From Epilithonimonas zeae (GTDB lineage: Bacteria; Bacteroidota; Bacteroidia; Flavobacteriales; Weeksellaceae): a stretch of 64,000 bases of DNA. The stretch is from contig NZ_FSRK01000001.1 of NCBI RefSeq assembly GCF_900141765.1, positions 1,116,001-1,180,000 of the forward strand, given 5' to 3'. The position numbers and the translations under genes are program-made. Under the pieces are notes generated by a model. It was not told where the DNA came from, ran no database searches, and saw only the letters and a list, made by a program, of their open reading frames with translations. This document shows, piece after piece, positions 33,063 to 42,782 of the stretch. How positions within the stretch are numbered: the first letter of the stretch is position 1; every line of letters begins with the position of its first letter.

Positions 33063-33752
33063 TTATTTGTAATAAAGTTGATCCGACTGGTTGATTTCTT
33101 CTTTGAACTCTTCAAAATCCATCATTGGATTGTAAGCCTGTTGTTCTGCGGAATCTGCATTATTCACATTACTTTTTCCGGCTTCGGATTGTTGACCGTG
33201 TTTCATAATGGTAATTTTTCCGCCAACAGCACAAAGTAATTCTGAAAGTTCTGTAACGCACTTTTTATTCAGAATTTTCACCTTGTCATATGTTTTGATC
33301 CATTTTCCGGAAGGTGCAAAAGCACAAGGATTTCCATTTTTGACACTACAAGTTCCGAAAGGCATAGCTGCAGGATTGAAGGTAAGATCATCTTCTGTAA
33401 CAGCCAGATAATCGGCTTTTCCTTGTTCATCATTCCAATAATGTTTCTGCTGGCTCGTAACTTTGAACTGAGGAAATTTCGCGCCTTTGTCGCAGCAAGC
33501 TAATCCTTTTTGCACTACGAAATATTTACCGTTGTGGTCGCTGGAATTGCTTTCAGATTGTTTTTCATCTTCTTTTTGTTCCTTCTTTTCATCAGTAGTT
33601 TCAGAATTTTCATCTGCTTGGTCTTCTTCATCCATTGTATCTCGCCCTTCATCAACGTCTAAAAATTCATCATCGTTAAAAAAATTGGATTCATCTAAAT
33701 CTGAATTTAGATTTTTATTGATAATATCATTAAAATCAGAAGTCTTATCCAT
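33063..33752 (-). CDS. DUF4280 PAAR-like spike protein with acidic N-terminal extension
   Basis: 229 residues. The first 75 are low-complexity Asp/Glu/Ser/Lys (DEEDQADENSETTDEKKEQ). From about 76 the DUF4280 domain begins: KYFVVQKGLACCDKG, FGTCSVKNGNPC and ELLCAVGGKITIMKHGQQSE. DUF4280 is a PAAR-like fold thought to sharpen the VgrG tip and link effectors; its Cys and His residues are in the usual places. Overlaps the LysM-like gene by 8 bases and lies 3 bases before the effector, so the three are translationally coupled. Confidence 0.82.
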   Translation of the reverse strand: MDKTSDFNDIINKNLNSDLDESNFFNDDEFLDVDEGRDTMDEEDQADENSETTDEKKEQKEDEKQSESNSSDHNGKYFVVQKGLACCDKGAKFPQFKVTSQQKHYWNDEQGKADYLAVTEDDLTFNPAAMPFGTCSVKNGNPCAFAPSGKWIKTYDKVKILNKKCVTELSELLCAVGGKITIMKHGQQSEAGKSNVNNADSAEQQAYNPMMDFEEFKEEINQSDQLYYK

Positions 33753-34779
33753 TTTGGGTCAGCTTTAGGGTTTGTTTCCTGAAAATCTCTTGGTCCTTCC
33801 TGAATGTTACCGAAGCTTCTGCTTCCAGCATTCTCTTAGTTTTTTTATCAGTTCTGTAAAGTAATTCTATTTCGCCATCAGCTAATTCTTCGCTTTGATT
33901 ATCAAATGATTGCCCTCGTAATATTTCCTGAAGGCCGAACATATCTTTTATAGTTCCGCTCAGTTTTGTCTCTACAATTTCAGTGCCTTCGTGATTGTAT
34001 TTGGCAGACATTGAGCATTTTAAAAAGATTGAGTTCGGTAAAAAATAAAATTGTTCTGTCCAATTATTAGTTTTATGAAACCATTCCATTTTTGGAAACA
34101 GGAGTTGGTATAATAAGGATGATGTGAACAATTTTAATGCATAATCTTTTTTTTCCAAATTTTCTGAAAATCTATTGAAATAAGCTTTGTAGACATCGCC
34201 GACGAAAAACTCTTCAAGATCCTGTCGTTTTTCTTCAAATTTCTTTTTGAGCGTTTCAAATTCAAAAAAACCTGAGATTCTACCTTGTATAGGAATGGTT
34301 AAAGAAATAGGAGAGATACTTTCCATACAAGCTGAAGAAATTGAACTCATTTTATCATCGGGAGCAGAACCGTCTTTTAAAAAATCATATGTGCGAATAT
34401 CAGCAATCTCAAATGGATAATTATTATCTTTTTTAGCTCTAAATCCAACATCAACTTTATATTCTATTTCGAAGTTTTTCTGGATTATTCCTGAATAGGA
34501 TTCTTTTACTAAATAAGTATCAGCATAAAAATCTCTGGTAATACTGGATGGCGGTAATTCTCTTTCGAGTTCTGTTTTGAGTTGTGATGGACTTTTATAT
34601 TGTTTTGGGATAATAATTTGTCTTACACCAACAAGATTATTAAACCAAAGTCGATCCATTTTATCACAATGGCTGTTGTGAAAATCCTTTAATTCATCAC
34701 CTGTCATCCCGATCTTTACGCCTATTTTTTCTAAGGTATCACCAGATTGTATGTCATAAAGCAAAATGTTGTCATCCAT
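33745..34779 (-). CDS. LysM-like T6SS-associated protein, cassette 1
   Basis: 344 residues. Residues 5-60 are a LysM-type motif (YDIQSGDTLEKIGVKIGMTG, HNSHCDKMDRLWFNNL, QIIIPKQY). A second domain (about 80-340) has IEYKVDVGFRAKKDN, PISLTIPIQGRI and ends LKLTQNG. A shorter paralogue (44109-45077) shares the arrangement and the phrase FHN-x-x-C. It heads a cassette with DUF4280, effector and lipoprotein. Probable roles are binding peptidoglycan or acting as an adaptor for loading onto the tip; neither is shown. Confidence 0.75.
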   Translation of the reverse strand: MDDNILLYDIQSGDTLEKIGVKIGMTGDELKDFHNSHCDKMDRLWFNNLVGVRQIIIPKQYKSPSQLKTELERELPPSSITRDFYADTYLVKESYSGIIQKNFEIEYKVDVGFRAKKDNNYPFEIADIRTYDFLKDGSAPDDKMSSISSACMESISPISLTIPIQGRISGFFEFETLKKKFEEKRQDLEEFFVGDVYKAYFNRFSENLEKKDYALKLFTSSLLYQLLFPKMEWFHKTNNWTEQFYFLPNSIFLKCSMSAKYNHEGTEIVETKLSGTIKDMFGLQEILRGQSFDNQSEELADGEIELLYRTDKKTKRMLEAEASVTFRKDQEIFRKQTLKLTQNG

Positions 34780-35184
34780 AACTTTAGATTTTGCAAAACA
34801 GATTTCAATTTTAAATTTAGCTAATCATATTCCATTATTTCTGCTTCTTCAAATTATTTCAAAAATTGTAGTAATTCTACGATTCAAAATTTTCTGTAAA
34901 ACTTATAATTTACCATTATTAAAGGTGTTAAAAGTGAAACTGATTGTTAAAAATTAAATTGTAAAATCATTAATTAAAGAATTGTTATTGTTTAATTAAA
35001 ATAACCTTATGTTTTACATACATATCATTAATATTGAATTAATCTTATAAAATTTAACATTATGGCATCATTTTTACTGCGAATTAGTAAATAAAGGTTT
35101 TGTTCTTTAGAAAGTATAGAGTAAAATTTTTATTTGCGTTTATAAGCCTTGCAATAATTATTAAAATACAAAATATAAATCTTT
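34780..35184. other. 405-base divergent interval before clpV
   Basis: AT-rich, no ORF. It contains the palindrome GTAGTAATTCTAC at 34868-34880 and, 38 bases from its start, TAATTTAC as a weak -7 box, the same layout as before tssD. If that is the clpV promoter, the clpV mRNA has a leader of about 270 bases, long enough for regulation by structure. Confidence 0.6.
34868..34913 (+). promoter_or_regulatory. Palindrome copy 3 and weak -7 box, candidate clpV operon promoter
   Basis: AAAATTGTAGTAATTCTACGA here aligns with AAAACTGTAGTAATTCTACGA before tssD copy 1, in the same orientation. TAATTTAC begins 38 bases after the G of GTAG, as the TATCTTTG box does before both tssD genes. Confidence 0.5.
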
Positions 35185-37668
35185 ATGAGTGTATTAGTAA
35201 CTAACGAGACGATTAAAGAAGTTTTTCATATTGCCGAATCTGTAGCAAGAGAAAATTACAACAGCCAATGTGGAGCTTCCCATCTTTTACAAGCGCTTTT
35301 GCACAATAATTTTGGATTAAAAGATTTCCTTTTAAATATCGGCAAAGATCCAGGCTACATCTACGAGTGGGCAGAAGTTCGTATAGAAGAACTTCCTAAA
35401 ACGGCACATCTTCCTGATGATATTTCTAAAGATGAAAAAGTTAATATCATTCTCGAGGAAGCAGATGATATCAGATTAAAATTAGGTTTAGACGAGATCT
35501 CTCCGCTTTGTTTGCTGGCTGCAATCTCAAAACCGAATGTAGCTTACAATGTTCAGGAACTAAAGTCTTTTCCACTCCGCGAACACGAGATTCTCAATTT
35601 TTTTCGGGGCGAGGACAAAAAAGTCAGTATTCAGGAAAATCATTTGACGGGAAATTCTATCCCAAATAAAAATTCATTTCCAGCTATAAACAGTTATTGT
35701 ATTGATAAAACCCAACAAGCTAATCAAGGTAAGCTAGATAATATTATCGGTCGCGATAAAGAACTGAGAATGTTAATCGAAATTCTTTGCCGACGCACAA
35801 AACCGAATGTCATAATTGTAGGAGAGCCTGGCGTTGGAAAAACAGCTTTGCTGGAAGGTTTTGCAATAGAAATCAATAGTGGGAATGTTCCGGAAATGTT
35901 GAAAGAAGCGACTTTGCTGGAATTAGACACAGGATCATTACTGGCCGGAACTTCTTACAAAGGCGAAATCGAAGATCGTCTAAAGAAGGTGATTAACGAA
36001 TGTAAGAATATCAACAAAGCGATTCTTTTCATTGATGAAATTCATTCTCTATTAGACAGTAAAGGAAGCGCTGGAAATGTCGCCAATCTTTTAAAACCTG
36101 AACTCGCAAGGGGCGAAATCACCGTGATTGGTGCGACTACGCAAGAAGAATACAGGAAAATCATAGAACCAGAAAGAGCTTTTGACAGAAGGTTTGAAGT
36201 TCTGAATGTTGAAGAGCCAGATGATATAACCTGTGTAAAAATGATTGATGTTCTTCTGGATGGTTACAAAAATCACCATAAAGTAGAAGTTGACAGAACT
36301 GCTTTGGCAGATTGTGTAAGTCTTGCAAAACGCTATTCTAAAGGAAAAAAACTTCCGGATTCTGCAATCGATTTGTTGGACAGAACAATGGCTTCCATCA
36401 AAATGCTGGATGAATTATCTGAAACCGAATTAAAATCCTGGAAAGAAAACTACGACAAAATCATTGCTGAAAGTGATGAGACAGATCCACTTTTGATTGA
36501 TGAATTAATCTGGAATTACAATCTTCTTCAAAATAAATTGAGTCCAATCCTTTGGGGTTCACTTTCCGAGCAGCATACTTTGGAAACTTCGATGGATATT
36601 AGTCAGATTAAAAATATCATTAATTCAACATTCGAAGAATTAATACAATTAGCATCAATTAAAAGAGAAAAAGTAGGGAAGCTGGAACTGGCTGCTGTAA
36701 TGGCTGCAAAAACTGGAATTCCGATTGGTAAAATCCAAGCCAAAGAAAAAGAAAAACTCCTGAATATGGAGGAAATGCTCATCAAAAGAGTAGTAGGACA
36801 AGATCACGCTTTGAAAATTCTTGCTGATGCCATCGTAGAAAACCGAAGCGGACTCAATAAACCGGGACAACCAATCGGATCATTTTTCTTATTAGGTCCA
36901 ACCGGAACAGGAAAAACTGAATTAGCTAAATCTATCGCCGAATTACTTTTCAATGATGAAGCTGCGATGATTCGTTTTGATATGTCAGAATTCAAAGAAG
37001 AACATTCTGCAGCGTTATTGTACGGTGCGCCTCCGGGTTATGTCGGCTATGAAGAAGGAGGAATGCTGGTCAATAAAATCAGACAAAATCCTTATTCAGT
37101 TGTTCTTTTTGATGAGATAGAAAAAGCGCACACTTCTGTTTTTGATGTTTTTCTTCAGATTATGGACGAAGGAAAAATTCACGATAAACTAGGAAAAGAA
37201 GGTGATTTCAGTAATTCCTTAGTTCTATTTACTTCAAATATAGGAAGCGAGGAAATCGTAAAACATTTTGAGCAAAATGAAATTCCGACTTCTAAAAATC
37301 TGATGAAAATAATGATGGATTCCGGAAGATTCAGACCTGAATTTTTGGCCAGAATTACGGAGATTATTCCATTTGCGCCAATTAATGAAAATATGGCTGA
37401 GAAGATTTTCAGTATTCAGTTGAAGTCTTTGAGAAAAGCCTTAACCCGATTGGGAATTGATTTTAATATTAATGATGAAGCTATTAAAAATCTTGCTTTG
37501 AATGGATTCAGCAGCAAATATGGTGCGCGTCAAATCTCTGGTGTAATCAGAGCTCAATTAGCAAGACCAATTTCTAAAAAAATTGTAAGAGAAGAAGTAA
37601 AAGCAGGAGAAACCATCAATGTAAGCTGGAATCAGGAGAAGGAAGATCTGGATTGGGTAATTTCATGA
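35185..37668 (+). CDS. clpV: T6SS disassembly AAA+ ATPase ClpV/TssH
   Basis: 827 residues, Clp/Hsp100 class. Residues 1-145 are an N-domain (ASHLLQALLH), AAA-1 has Walker A GEPGVGKT (213-220) and LFIDEIHSLL, and AAA-2 has GPTGTGKT (571-578), FDMSEFKEEHSAALLYGAPPG and LFDEIEKAHTSVFDVFLQ. ClpV unfolds contracted TssB/TssC sheath for reuse. It begins the plus-strand operon of seven genes (clpV to tssK) with spacings of 4-overlap to 33 bases. The presence of two intact ATPase sites suggests an active protein. Confidence 0.95.
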   Translation: MSVLVTNETIKEVFHIAESVARENYNSQCGASHLLQALLHNNFGLKDFLLNIGKDPGYIYEWAEVRIEELPKTAHLPDDISKDEKVNIILEEADDIRLKLGLDEISPLCLLAAISKPNVAYNVQELKSFPLREHEILNFFRGEDKKVSIQENHLTGNSIPNKNSFPAINSYCIDKTQQANQGKLDNIIGRDKELRMLIEILCRRTKPNVIIVGEPGVGKTALLEGFAIEINSGNVPEMLKEATLLELDTGSLLAGTSYKGEIEDRLKKVINECKNINKAILFIDEIHSLLDSKGSAGNVANLLKPELARGEITVIGATTQEEYRKIIEPERAFDRRFEVLNVEEPDDITCVKMIDVLLDGYKNHHKVEVDRTALADCVSLAKRYSKGKKLPDSAIDLLDRTMASIKMLDELSETELKSWKENYDKIIAESDETDPLLIDELIWNYNLLQNKLSPILWGSLSEQHTLETSMDISQIKNIINSTFEELIQLASIKREKVGKLELAAVMAAKTGIPIGKIQAKEKEKLLNMEEMLIKRVVGQDHALKILADAIVENRSGLNKPGQPIGSFFLLGPTGTGKTELAKSIAELLFNDEAAMIRFDMSEFKEEHSAALLYGAPPGYVGYEEGGMLVNKIRQNPYSVVLFDEIEKAHTSVFDVFLQIMDEGKIHDKLGKEGDFSNSLVLFTSNIGSEEIVKHFEQNEIPTSKNLMKIMMDSGRFRPEFLARITEIIPFAPINENMAEKIFSIQLKSLRKALTRLGIDFNINDEAIKNLALNGFSSKYGARQISGVIRAQLARPISKKIVREEVKAGETINVSWNQEKEDLDWVIS

Positions 37669-37691
37669 AATAATCATTCAAAATATTAAGA

Positions 37692-38528
37692 ATGAAATAT
37701 TTAGTTTTATTTTTTGTCATCATAAATTCAACATATTCCGCACAGGGTTTAACGGCTTCCGATACTTCGGAACAAAGTGTGCGTCGTTATCAAAATGTGA
37801 TCAAAAGCAATAAACAATTGGTGGATTTCATCGAGTATACTTTTGTCAAAAAAGGAATTCCGAGACATCTGAAAAACCTTGCTGTAATAGAATCTGGTTT
37901 GGATCATACACAAGTTTCCCACGCTGGTGCAAAAGGATTGTGGCAGTTTATGTCCGCTCACGCCAACGATTATGGTTTGACGGATGACAACAGATCAGAT
38001 ATGTACAAAAGCACCAAAACGGCTGCAATTTCTTTACAAAATCTTTACAGAAAATATGGAAATTGGGTAACGGTTGTGGCGGCTTACAATTGTGGCGAAG
38101 GTAATATCCAGAAGGCAATGAATAAAGCGGGTTCCAGAGCTTATACGGATTTTGCAGCTTATCTTCCGTTGGAAACTCAAAATCACGTCAAAAAATATCT
38201 TAATGCAGGTTATGCAACAGGAGAATTGGAACAGATTTTAAACGATTACAGAAACTTTGCTACAAGCAAAAAAGCATTAGCACCTTTTAATTCTAAGTAC
38301 TCGAATTCTCAAGCCAGTTTAGCTGAAACTAAATTAAACGGCGCTTTTGATATTGATGAAATTGCTGAATGGCTGGATATCAACAAAGAAGAAATTTTAG
38401 CTTGGAATCCCAAATTAGAAAAAGAATTGAATGAAAAAGGAGAAAGCAATTTTTATTTACCAAAAGATTTGATGGTCAATTTCTTGATGAATAAAAATGA
38501 AATTCTGAAGAATTCTTTGAACAATTAA
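37692..38528 (+). CDS. Exported lytic transglycosylase with LysM-like tail
   Basis: 278 residues with signal peptide (MKYLVLFFVIINSTYSAQG). SLT domain: HLKNLAVIESGLDHTQVSHAGAKG contains catalytic Glu67, with GLWQFMSAHA and AAYNCGEGNIQKAM following, as in MltD-type enzymes. The C-terminal part (about 217-260, FDIDEIAEWLDINKEEILAWN) resembles a LysM repeat. It sits between clpV and tssE, so it is probably used to open peptidoglycan for assembly of the machine rather than as a toxin. No immunity-like gene is adjacent. Confidence 0.85.
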   Translation: MKYLVLFFVIINSTYSAQGLTASDTSEQSVRRYQNVIKSNKQLVDFIEYTFVKKGIPRHLKNLAVIESGLDHTQVSHAGAKGLWQFMSAHANDYGLTDDNRSDMYKSTKTAAISLQNLYRKYGNWVTVVAAYNCGEGNIQKAMNKAGSRAYTDFAAYLPLETQNHVKKYLNAGYATGELEQILNDYRNFATSKKALAPFNSKYSNSQASLAETKLNGAFDIDEIAEWLDINKEEILAWNPKLEKELNEKGESNFYLPKDLMVNFLMNKNEILKNSLNN

Positions 38529-38544
38529 TTTTAAAACTAAACCA

Positions 38545-38985
38545 ATGGAAAGCCAGAATTACAAAATTCCCTTTAATCCATCGAGTATGATGATCAGTAA
38601 TGGTCAAATTGAAACTTGTGATATTGCAGAAAGTATCGCTCAAAATATTATGCTCTTAATCATTACTAAAAAAGGGGAGAACAGATACGATGAAAACTAC
38701 GGAAACGATGTCTGGAATTTGGAATTCGATAATGGCGTAACGCCTGCAATGTGGGAAAATCTTTTTGTAACCAGTTTGCAAAGACAAATTGCAGAATATG
38801 AGCCGAGAATCGTAAATGCGGTTGTTCAGGCGCACATCAATTATGTTGAACACAGTTATGAGACACGAGGTTTCAGCGAAGTGAAGAAGAAGGTAAAAGT
38901 AGGTATTAATGCGAAAATGGAAGCTACAGGCGAGCGTTTCAATTTTTCTACCGAATTGTTTCTAAGTCCAATGTCCATCGATTAA
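38545..38985 (+). CDS. tssE: T6SS baseplate protein TssE (gp25-like)
   Basis: 146 residues of the T4 gp25-like family. IAESIAQNIMLLIITKKGEN and NYGNDVWNLEF are conserved; the EPR-like segment is present as PRIVNAVVQAHI. It links the baseplate to the sheath. It lies 16 bases after the transglycosylase and 11 before tssF. Confidence 0.9.
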   Translation: MESQNYKIPFNPSSMMISNGQIETCDIAESIAQNIMLLIITKKGENRYDENYGNDVWNLEFDNGVTPAMWENLFVTSLQRQIAEYEPRIVNAVVQAHINYVEHSYETRGFSEVKKKVKVGINAKMEATGERFNFSTELFLSPMSID

Positions 38986-38996
38986 AATATAGAAGT

Positions 38997-40874
38997 ATGA
39001 GTTTTGACCAACAACAGACTTTTTCTAAAGAAGTCATAAAAGCGAGAATGCTTCAGAATGCCACGAAACTTTGGGGTTTAAAAAGCATACAATCTTTGGA
39101 TCCGTTCGTGAAACTGCTTATTGACGCGTTCAGTACAGAGGTTTTTAAAGCTAATAATGAAATCCAAAGCATCAACGGAAGGATTTTGGAACGTCTGGCA
39201 AAGCTGTTGACTCCAACCAATTACACCCATCCAACGCCATCCCACGCCATTGCTTTCTGTATGCCGGAAGAAGATACGGAAATCCTGATGGAACATTCTG
39301 AATTCTTTTTTAAAAAACATCTGAATTCTTTCCGTAAAACCCAGTCTGATAAACAAGTAGAAATTCCTTTTACGCCTGTTGATAATATAGATTTGGTAAA
39401 GGCTCAAAATATCCTGATGGTTGCCGGAAATACGATTTATCATATCGATGAACAGCTTAATAAAATTCCGATTAAGAGGATTTCACAAGATGTTTCGGAG
39501 TACAGAAATATAATGATTGGAATAGATCTTAGTCGTTATGAATCCGAAGTTTTTCCGGAAAAATTCAATCTGTATTGTTCTAATCCAACTTATGAAAAGG
39601 TAGATTTCATTTACAGGCTTTTGCCGCATATCAAGGTTTTTCATAACAATATTCCGTTGCAGGTTTCTGCCGGAATTAATTATAACAAAACGATTGAGGA
39701 AGAAGGTTATGAAGGAATTTTCGAGGAGCAATCAATCCGACATAAGATTAAAGAAGATGTCAAGAATCTTTATAATCACAAATTTATCGAGATCAGCGGT
39801 CTTTATCAATCGCTTTTGAAAAGAATAACGCCAGGCTTACCAGAGAATATCGAAGATGGGAGTTCTGTTCTAGATCCATTCAGAAATAAAAAAATTCTTT
39901 GGTTGAAAATGGAATTTCCACCGCAATTCACTTCGGAGATTCTTGAGAATTTTTCATTTGTTATGAATGCTTTTCCAGTATATAATCGTGGTTGGAAAAA
40001 GACGGAATATAATCTGGATATTATGGGAAATAACATCCCAATGGAAACAAGTGAAGAAGAATTTTTCCTTTATGTAGAAGAGGTTGTGGATGGTCTTGGG
40101 AAAAGATATTCGGAGATTCCGTTCACGCCGAATGACGAAATTGAGAAAGGGCTTTTCACGGTAAGAAAAGGCGGAATGGAACGTTTTACCAGTCGAAATG
40201 CAACAGATCTGATGTCCCACGTGATGGAATTGTTGAGAGATGAAGTTGCAGCTTTTGCCATCGTCAACAGAGATAAAGTGAAAGATGTTTTGAGTGAAAT
40301 TTCTGATAAGATGAAAGGTCTGATGAAAAAAGTAGATCAGGCCAATAAAGAACTTAAAGAAGATGTGAATTACGTCATCATCGAGCCATTGGAAAATTCT
40401 TCTCATACTTATGCTTCGTTTTGGGTTTCTCACGCTTCGTTGGCTAACAGTATTCGTCCGGGAACAGATCTTAATTCTCAGAAAAAATTTCAGGTTATTA
40501 CCCTGATTACTGAAACAACGGGCGGAGCAGAAGAGAAAAAGCAGTCAGACACGATTCTGGCCTACAAATACGCACTGACAACTCGGGATAAAATCGTTTC
40601 GGCAGAAGATGTGAAAAATTACTGCAAAATGATTCTAAACAGCGAACTGAAAAATGTTACAGTTAAACGCGGAACAATGATCAGTGATAAGCCAAGAGAA
40701 GGTTTCATCAGAACTGTAGATGTGGAAATAACGCCTTCGAATTATTCTTTTTACGGAAGGAAATATTGGGATAATCTGGCGAATGTCCTTAAAAATAATA
40801 TCAAAGCAAAAGCAATAGATGGCGTAGAATATCGAGTGATGATCGTGGAAGAAGCGATGCATTTGGAAATTTAA
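38997..40874 (+). CDS. tssF: T6SS baseplate protein TssF
   Basis: 625 residues, similar to gp6-like TssF proteins of T6SS-iii. The N-terminal RILERLAKLLTPTNYTHPTPSHAIAFC matches the baseplate wedge motif, and the following part has FSTEVFKANNEIQSINGRI. The protein forms the wedge with TssG and TssE. No membrane segment. Part of the clpV-tssK operon. Confidence 0.88.
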   Translation: MSFDQQQTFSKEVIKARMLQNATKLWGLKSIQSLDPFVKLLIDAFSTEVFKANNEIQSINGRILERLAKLLTPTNYTHPTPSHAIAFCMPEEDTEILMEHSEFFFKKHLNSFRKTQSDKQVEIPFTPVDNIDLVKAQNILMVAGNTIYHIDEQLNKIPIKRISQDVSEYRNIMIGIDLSRYESEVFPEKFNLYCSNPTYEKVDFIYRLLPHIKVFHNNIPLQVSAGINYNKTIEEEGYEGIFEEQSIRHKIKEDVKNLYNHKFIEISGLYQSLLKRITPGLPENIEDGSSVLDPFRNKKILWLKMEFPPQFTSEILENFSFVMNAFPVYNRGWKKTEYNLDIMGNNIPMETSEEEFFLYVEEVVDGLGKRYSEIPFTPNDEIEKGLFTVRKGGMERFTSRNATDLMSHVMELLRDEVAAFAIVNRDKVKDVLSEISDKMKGLMKKVDQANKELKEDVNYVIIEPLENSSHTYASFWVSHASLANSIRPGTDLNSQKKFQVITLITETTGGAEEKKQSDTILAYKYALTTRDKIVSAEDVKNYCKMILNSELKNVTVKRGTMISDKPREGFIRTVDVEITPSNYSFYGRKYWDNLANVLKNNIKAKAIDGVEYRVMIVEEAMHLEI

Positions 40875-40883
40875 AACTAACTA

Positions 40884-41831
40884 ATGATGAACGAAACTCA
40901 ACATATTTCTGAACTGAAATACAATAAGCTCGGTACCGATTTTAAAATAGAATCAGTCGCTGCCAACTTGCTGAAGTATTACAACAACAGTTCAAGTATT
41001 TTCATCAGGAGAATTGGGATCAATGACCGTCCTTACCTCAAGGATATCAAGAATATCTATTCCACTTATTATGGTCTGGATAATGAGACAATCATTATGG
41101 AAACTTACCGTGAGAGTATCTACGATTATCTTCCGGAAGGTTTGTTTCATCCACCATCTTTGGGAGGTGCTTCTAACAGAGGTGTTGAAAGCGTTGTAAA
41201 GGAAATAAGAAGACAGAAAGAAGTAGAGGACAACGCAAGAAACTTTTTCCAGCCTTTTGAGCAGGAATTTTTCTACACAGAAGTTTCTGCGCTTCTGAAG
41301 GAAACCGAATTTGATATTGCGGATAAATCGGATACGTTGATCCAGACGTTTACAGAGCTGTGGCCACTTTTGAAGAAAGTAGATTTGGAAACTGCTAAAG
41401 TTTTCTTTTACATCCTTCCGTTTTTACACGAGGTTAGAGGAAATAAGCGCTGGATTGAAAGATTTCTGACCGCTTTTTTGAATGTGAAAGTGGCGATTGA
41501 TTTTGTTCCAAATGTTATCAATAATAACGAAGATGAATTAGGAATTTCATCTTTAGGAAATGCGAAATTAGGAATTACGTTGATTCCGAACGGAAAACAT
41601 ATGGATGGGGAAAGAAACTGGCAGATCACCGTTGGTTCTATTCCCTATGATCAGATTCATAAGTATGTTCCCGGAACGCCTTTTCGGGAATTGTTGCAAA
41701 ATATCTATGATTATTTTGTTCCGATTAATGTGAAAATTGAAGAAAAATTTGTTACTGAAAAAAGAGATGATTCATTTATTATAAATGCAACAGAAAACAC
41801 CAATCGATTAGGATTTTCAACGTATATTTAA
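40884..41831 (+). CDS. tssG: T6SS baseplate protein TssG
   Basis: 315 residues in the position of TssG between tssF and tssN. Conserved parts: SSSIFIRRIGINDRPYLKD, YYGLDNETIIMETYRESIYD and RELLQNIYDYFVPINVKIEE. The Bacteroidetes TssG family is diverged from the proteobacterial one, so the assignment rests on position plus general match. Confidence 0.78.
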   Translation: MMNETQHISELKYNKLGTDFKIESVAANLLKYYNNSSSIFIRRIGINDRPYLKDIKNIYSTYYGLDNETIIMETYRESIYDYLPEGLFHPPSLGGASNRGVESVVKEIRRQKEVEDNARNFFQPFEQEFFYTEVSALLKETEFDIADKSDTLIQTFTELWPLLKKVDLETAKVFFYILPFLHEVRGNKRWIERFLTAFLNVKVAIDFVPNVINNNEDELGISSLGNAKLGITLIPNGKHMDGERNWQITVGSIPYDQIHKYVPGTPFRELLQNIYDYFVPINVKIEEKFVTEKRDDSFIINATENTNRLGFSTYI

Positions 41832-41864
41832 TAAATTTAAAATTATAAAAAACAAAAAACTAAT

Positions 41865-42782
41865 ATGGAAGTAGGATCTGTTAAAGAGATTTTTTTAAGA
41901 TATCTTCTGATGCCATTGATTGCGGGAATTATGGTTTTTATTCTTGCAATGATTCGCAAAAGTCAACCTGCCATCAAGGTCAAACACATTATTTTATATG
42001 TTTTGATTGCGGGATTATGTCTCTCTTTACCTGGTTTTTTGGGATTTTCCGGGAATCTTTTTAATCCTTATTGGTATCTTTTTTCACAAGTGATTTATTT
42101 GGGATTGGGAATTTTTCACGTTAACTTATTACATCATTATTTCAGAAGACATATTGATAAACTTTGGAAAAGTATTCTTTTTGAAAGCATTCTAAGTATT
42201 ACCTGTATTCTGTTTGGTGGTTATCTTTTTACATTGATTTTCAAATGGATGAGCAAAGATCTCGGTAATGAATATATGGCTGCAACAAGTCTTTTGATTT
42301 TCATTGTACCGCTGGTTTTCTATTATTGTTATGTCCAGTTTGTCAGCATTCCTTTTGATATTTACAAAACGTGGAGATTTGATCCGGATCAGAAACCTCA
42401 CAACTTTCAAGGTGTTGATTTTGATAAATTAATGGTTCTGAATGTAGAATTAAGCAAAAACTCAGAAGATCAACAGAGATTCATTGTAAAGGCAAAAACG
42501 CTTCCCACGGGAATCACTTTTGGAGATTGGTTTTATCGTGTAGTTGATGATTATAATTACAAAAATCCAACAACGACTATCAAATTGATGGATGGAAATG
42601 ATGAGCCTTTCTACTGGATTTTTTACATCAAAAAGTCATTTTTTAGCCTCAGAAAGTATATCGATTTTGAACAAGATATTTTAACTAATAAGATTACCGA
42701 AAACCAAACAATCATCTGTAAAAGAGTCATCAGACATCAGGAAGAAGGTAATATTGCAAACCAAATAACGACAACATTATGA
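41865..42782 (+). CDS. tssN: T6SS-iii inner-membrane protein TssN
   Basis: 305 residues. Five hydrophobic segments (about 10-27, 37-57, 68-90, 104-125, 142-163) are followed by a soluble C-terminal domain (about 175-305, VDFDKLMVLNVELSKNSED). This topology and place, just before tssK, match TssN, a protein specific to subtype iii that replaces TssJLM-type membrane parts. The stop overlaps the tssK start by 4 bases (ATGA). Confidence 0.82.
   Translation: MEVGSVKEIFLRYLLMPLIAGIMVFILAMIRKSQPAIKVKHIILYVLIAGLCLSLPGFLGFSGNLFNPYWYLFSQVIYLGLGIFHVNLLHHYFRRHIDKLWKSILFESILSITCILFGGYLFTLIFKWMSKDLGNEYMAATSLLIFIVPLVFYYCYVQFVSIPFDIYKTWRFDPDQKPHNFQGVDFDKLMVLNVELSKNSEDQQRFIVKAKTLPTGITFGDWFYRVVDDYNYKNPTTTIKLMDGNDEPFYWIFYIKKSFFSLRKYIDFEQDILTNKITENQTIICKRVIRHQEEGNIANQITTTL

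Noticed and set aside
39954-40433. 159-residue minus-strand frame inside tssF
   Set aside because: Antisense shadow, rich in Phe/Ile/His as expected from reversed AT-rich coding DNA.
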